The notes under the pieces were generated by a model. It was not told where the DNA came from, made no database searches, and was given only the letters and a program-made list of their open reading frames with translations. From an uncultured Bacteroidales bacterium (GTDB lineage Bacteria; Bacteroidota; Bacteroidia; Bacteroidales; Marinilabiliaceae), in NCBI GenBank assembly GCA_934717675.1, contig CAKUYZ010000090.1, positions 1 to 6,971 on the forward strand: a stretch of DNA of 6,971 nt, read 5' to 3'. How positions within the stretch are numbered: position 1 is the first letter of the stretch; each line of letters starts with the position of its first letter. Positions 6,424-6,971 of the stretch are shown piece after piece. Position numbers and translations under genes: made by a program.

Positions 6424-6971
6424 ATGAACATTAACAAATGGCGATTGGTGGCGTTGACGGCTTGCACCGTCTTGGTGCTGGCCATGACATCTTGCATCCC
6501 TCAAAAGCAGATTATTCTTGTGCGCGACGCCGTCCCGGAAGAATCATCGTTCCCCACCACGCCACAAGTGACGGAGCGTTATGTCTTGAAGCCTAATGAC
6601 TACTTGTTTATAAACGTCTCGTCGCCCAACCCCGAGTTGTCTGCGTTTTACAATCCCCAGAGCAACCAGCGCAACTCCTCGTCAAACATGAGGCCGGAGT
6701 TGTTCTACTACGGGTTGGACGACAACTGCTGCATAGACTTCCCAGTCGCCGGCAAAATTGACCTCAAAGGGTGCAACTTGACCGAGGCAAAACAAAGAAT
6801 CTCAGACGCCATATCAAAGACGCTCACTGGCTTCACGCTCACTGTCCGCCTGGCCACAAACACTTTCTCCATCATAGGTGAGGTGTCTCGCCAGGGCAAC
6901 TACACCATGTCGCGAGACCAAATGACCGTTTTCGACGCCGTGTCTATGGCCGGCGGCTTTACGTCTTACGC
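6424..6971 (+). CDS. Polysaccharide biosynthesis/export lipoprotein, Wza family (3' end outside window)
   Basis: The open frame runs from ATG 6424 to the end of the window (182 full codons). The N-terminus has basic residues K5 and R7, a hydrophobic stretch at 8-20 and a lipobox ending MTSC, with C24 the likely lipidated cysteine; LTAC at 11-14 also fits a lipobox but leaves too short a signal peptide. The polysaccharide export domain covers about 51-142 (RYVLKPNDYLFINVSSPNPE, then FPVAGKIDLKGCNLTEAKQRI). An SLBB-type domain starts near 147 (FSIIGEVSRQGNYTM, then TVFDAVSMAGGF). Wza-type proteins form the outer-membrane channel that exports capsule or exopolysaccharide, working with an inner-membrane Wzc-like chain-length kinase. 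In Bacteroidales this gene often stands near the head of a glycan locus, so Wzc and glycosyltransferase genes may follow beyond the window. An A-rich stretch precedes the start and there is no canonical Shine-Dalgarno. Confidence 0.93.
   Translation, partial: MNINKWRLVALTACTVLVLAMTSCIPQKQIILVRDAVPEESSFPTTPQVTERYVLKPNDYLFINVSSPNPELSAFYNPQSNQRNSSSNMRPELFYYGLDDNCCIDFPVAGKIDLKGCNLTEAKQRISDAISKTLTGFTLTVRLATNTFSIIGEVSRQGNYTMSRDQMTVFDAVSMAGGFTSY

Noticed and set aside
6402..6435. Eight-base direct repeat ACATTAAC (6402-6409 and 6428-6435)
   Set aside because: It is short and AT-rich; the second copy falls in the coding start of the export gene, and chance is a sufficient explanation.

Overview
The window reads as chromosomal DNA from a member of the Bacteroidota, most likely order Bacteroidales. 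The signs are the end of a type IX secretion gene of the PorQ type, a gene of the menaquinone pathway, a carboxy(nor)spermidine-type dehydrogenase, a Bacteroidota-style TAnnTTTG promoter box, A-rich leaders in place of Shine-Dalgarno sites, and a Wza-type lipoprotein of the kind that opens Bacteroidales polysaccharide loci. Genus cannot be fixed from this sequence. All recognised genes lie on the + strand and no gap between genes exceeds about 115 bases.

Left part (1-3648): the 3' end of porQ, then a 628-residue membrane phosphotransferase of the LTA synthase/sulfatase fold 13 bases later, then a peptidase-U32-family protein (TrhP/YegQ-like) whose ATG overlaps the previous stop as ATGA. This looks like one transcription unit joining outer-membrane secretion, envelope modification and probably tRNA modification.

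Middle (3649-5399): a 74-base gap with a possible promoter, a stand-alone receiver-domain response regulator, and 30 bases later a complete saccharopine-dehydrogenase-like enzyme that best matches carboxy(nor)spermidine dehydrogenase (polyamine synthesis). A strong intrinsic terminator at 5356-5399 closes this unit.

Right part (5400-6971): menA (1,4-dihydroxy-2-naphthoate prenyltransferase, menaquinone synthesis), then a 113-base gap with a TAnnTTTG box lying inside an imperfect inverted repeat, then the 5' end of a polysaccharide export lipoprotein that runs off the window and probably starts an exopolysaccharide or capsule locus.

Most of the window is ordinary core genome. I found no mobile element, CRISPR array, RNA gene or convincing new system. 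The points most worth a second look are the inverted repeat over the export-gene promoter, a serine where I expect threonine at the presumed nucleophile of the LTA-synthase-like enzyme, the orphan receiver beside a polyamine gene, and the start-codon trap formed by the terminator in front of menA.
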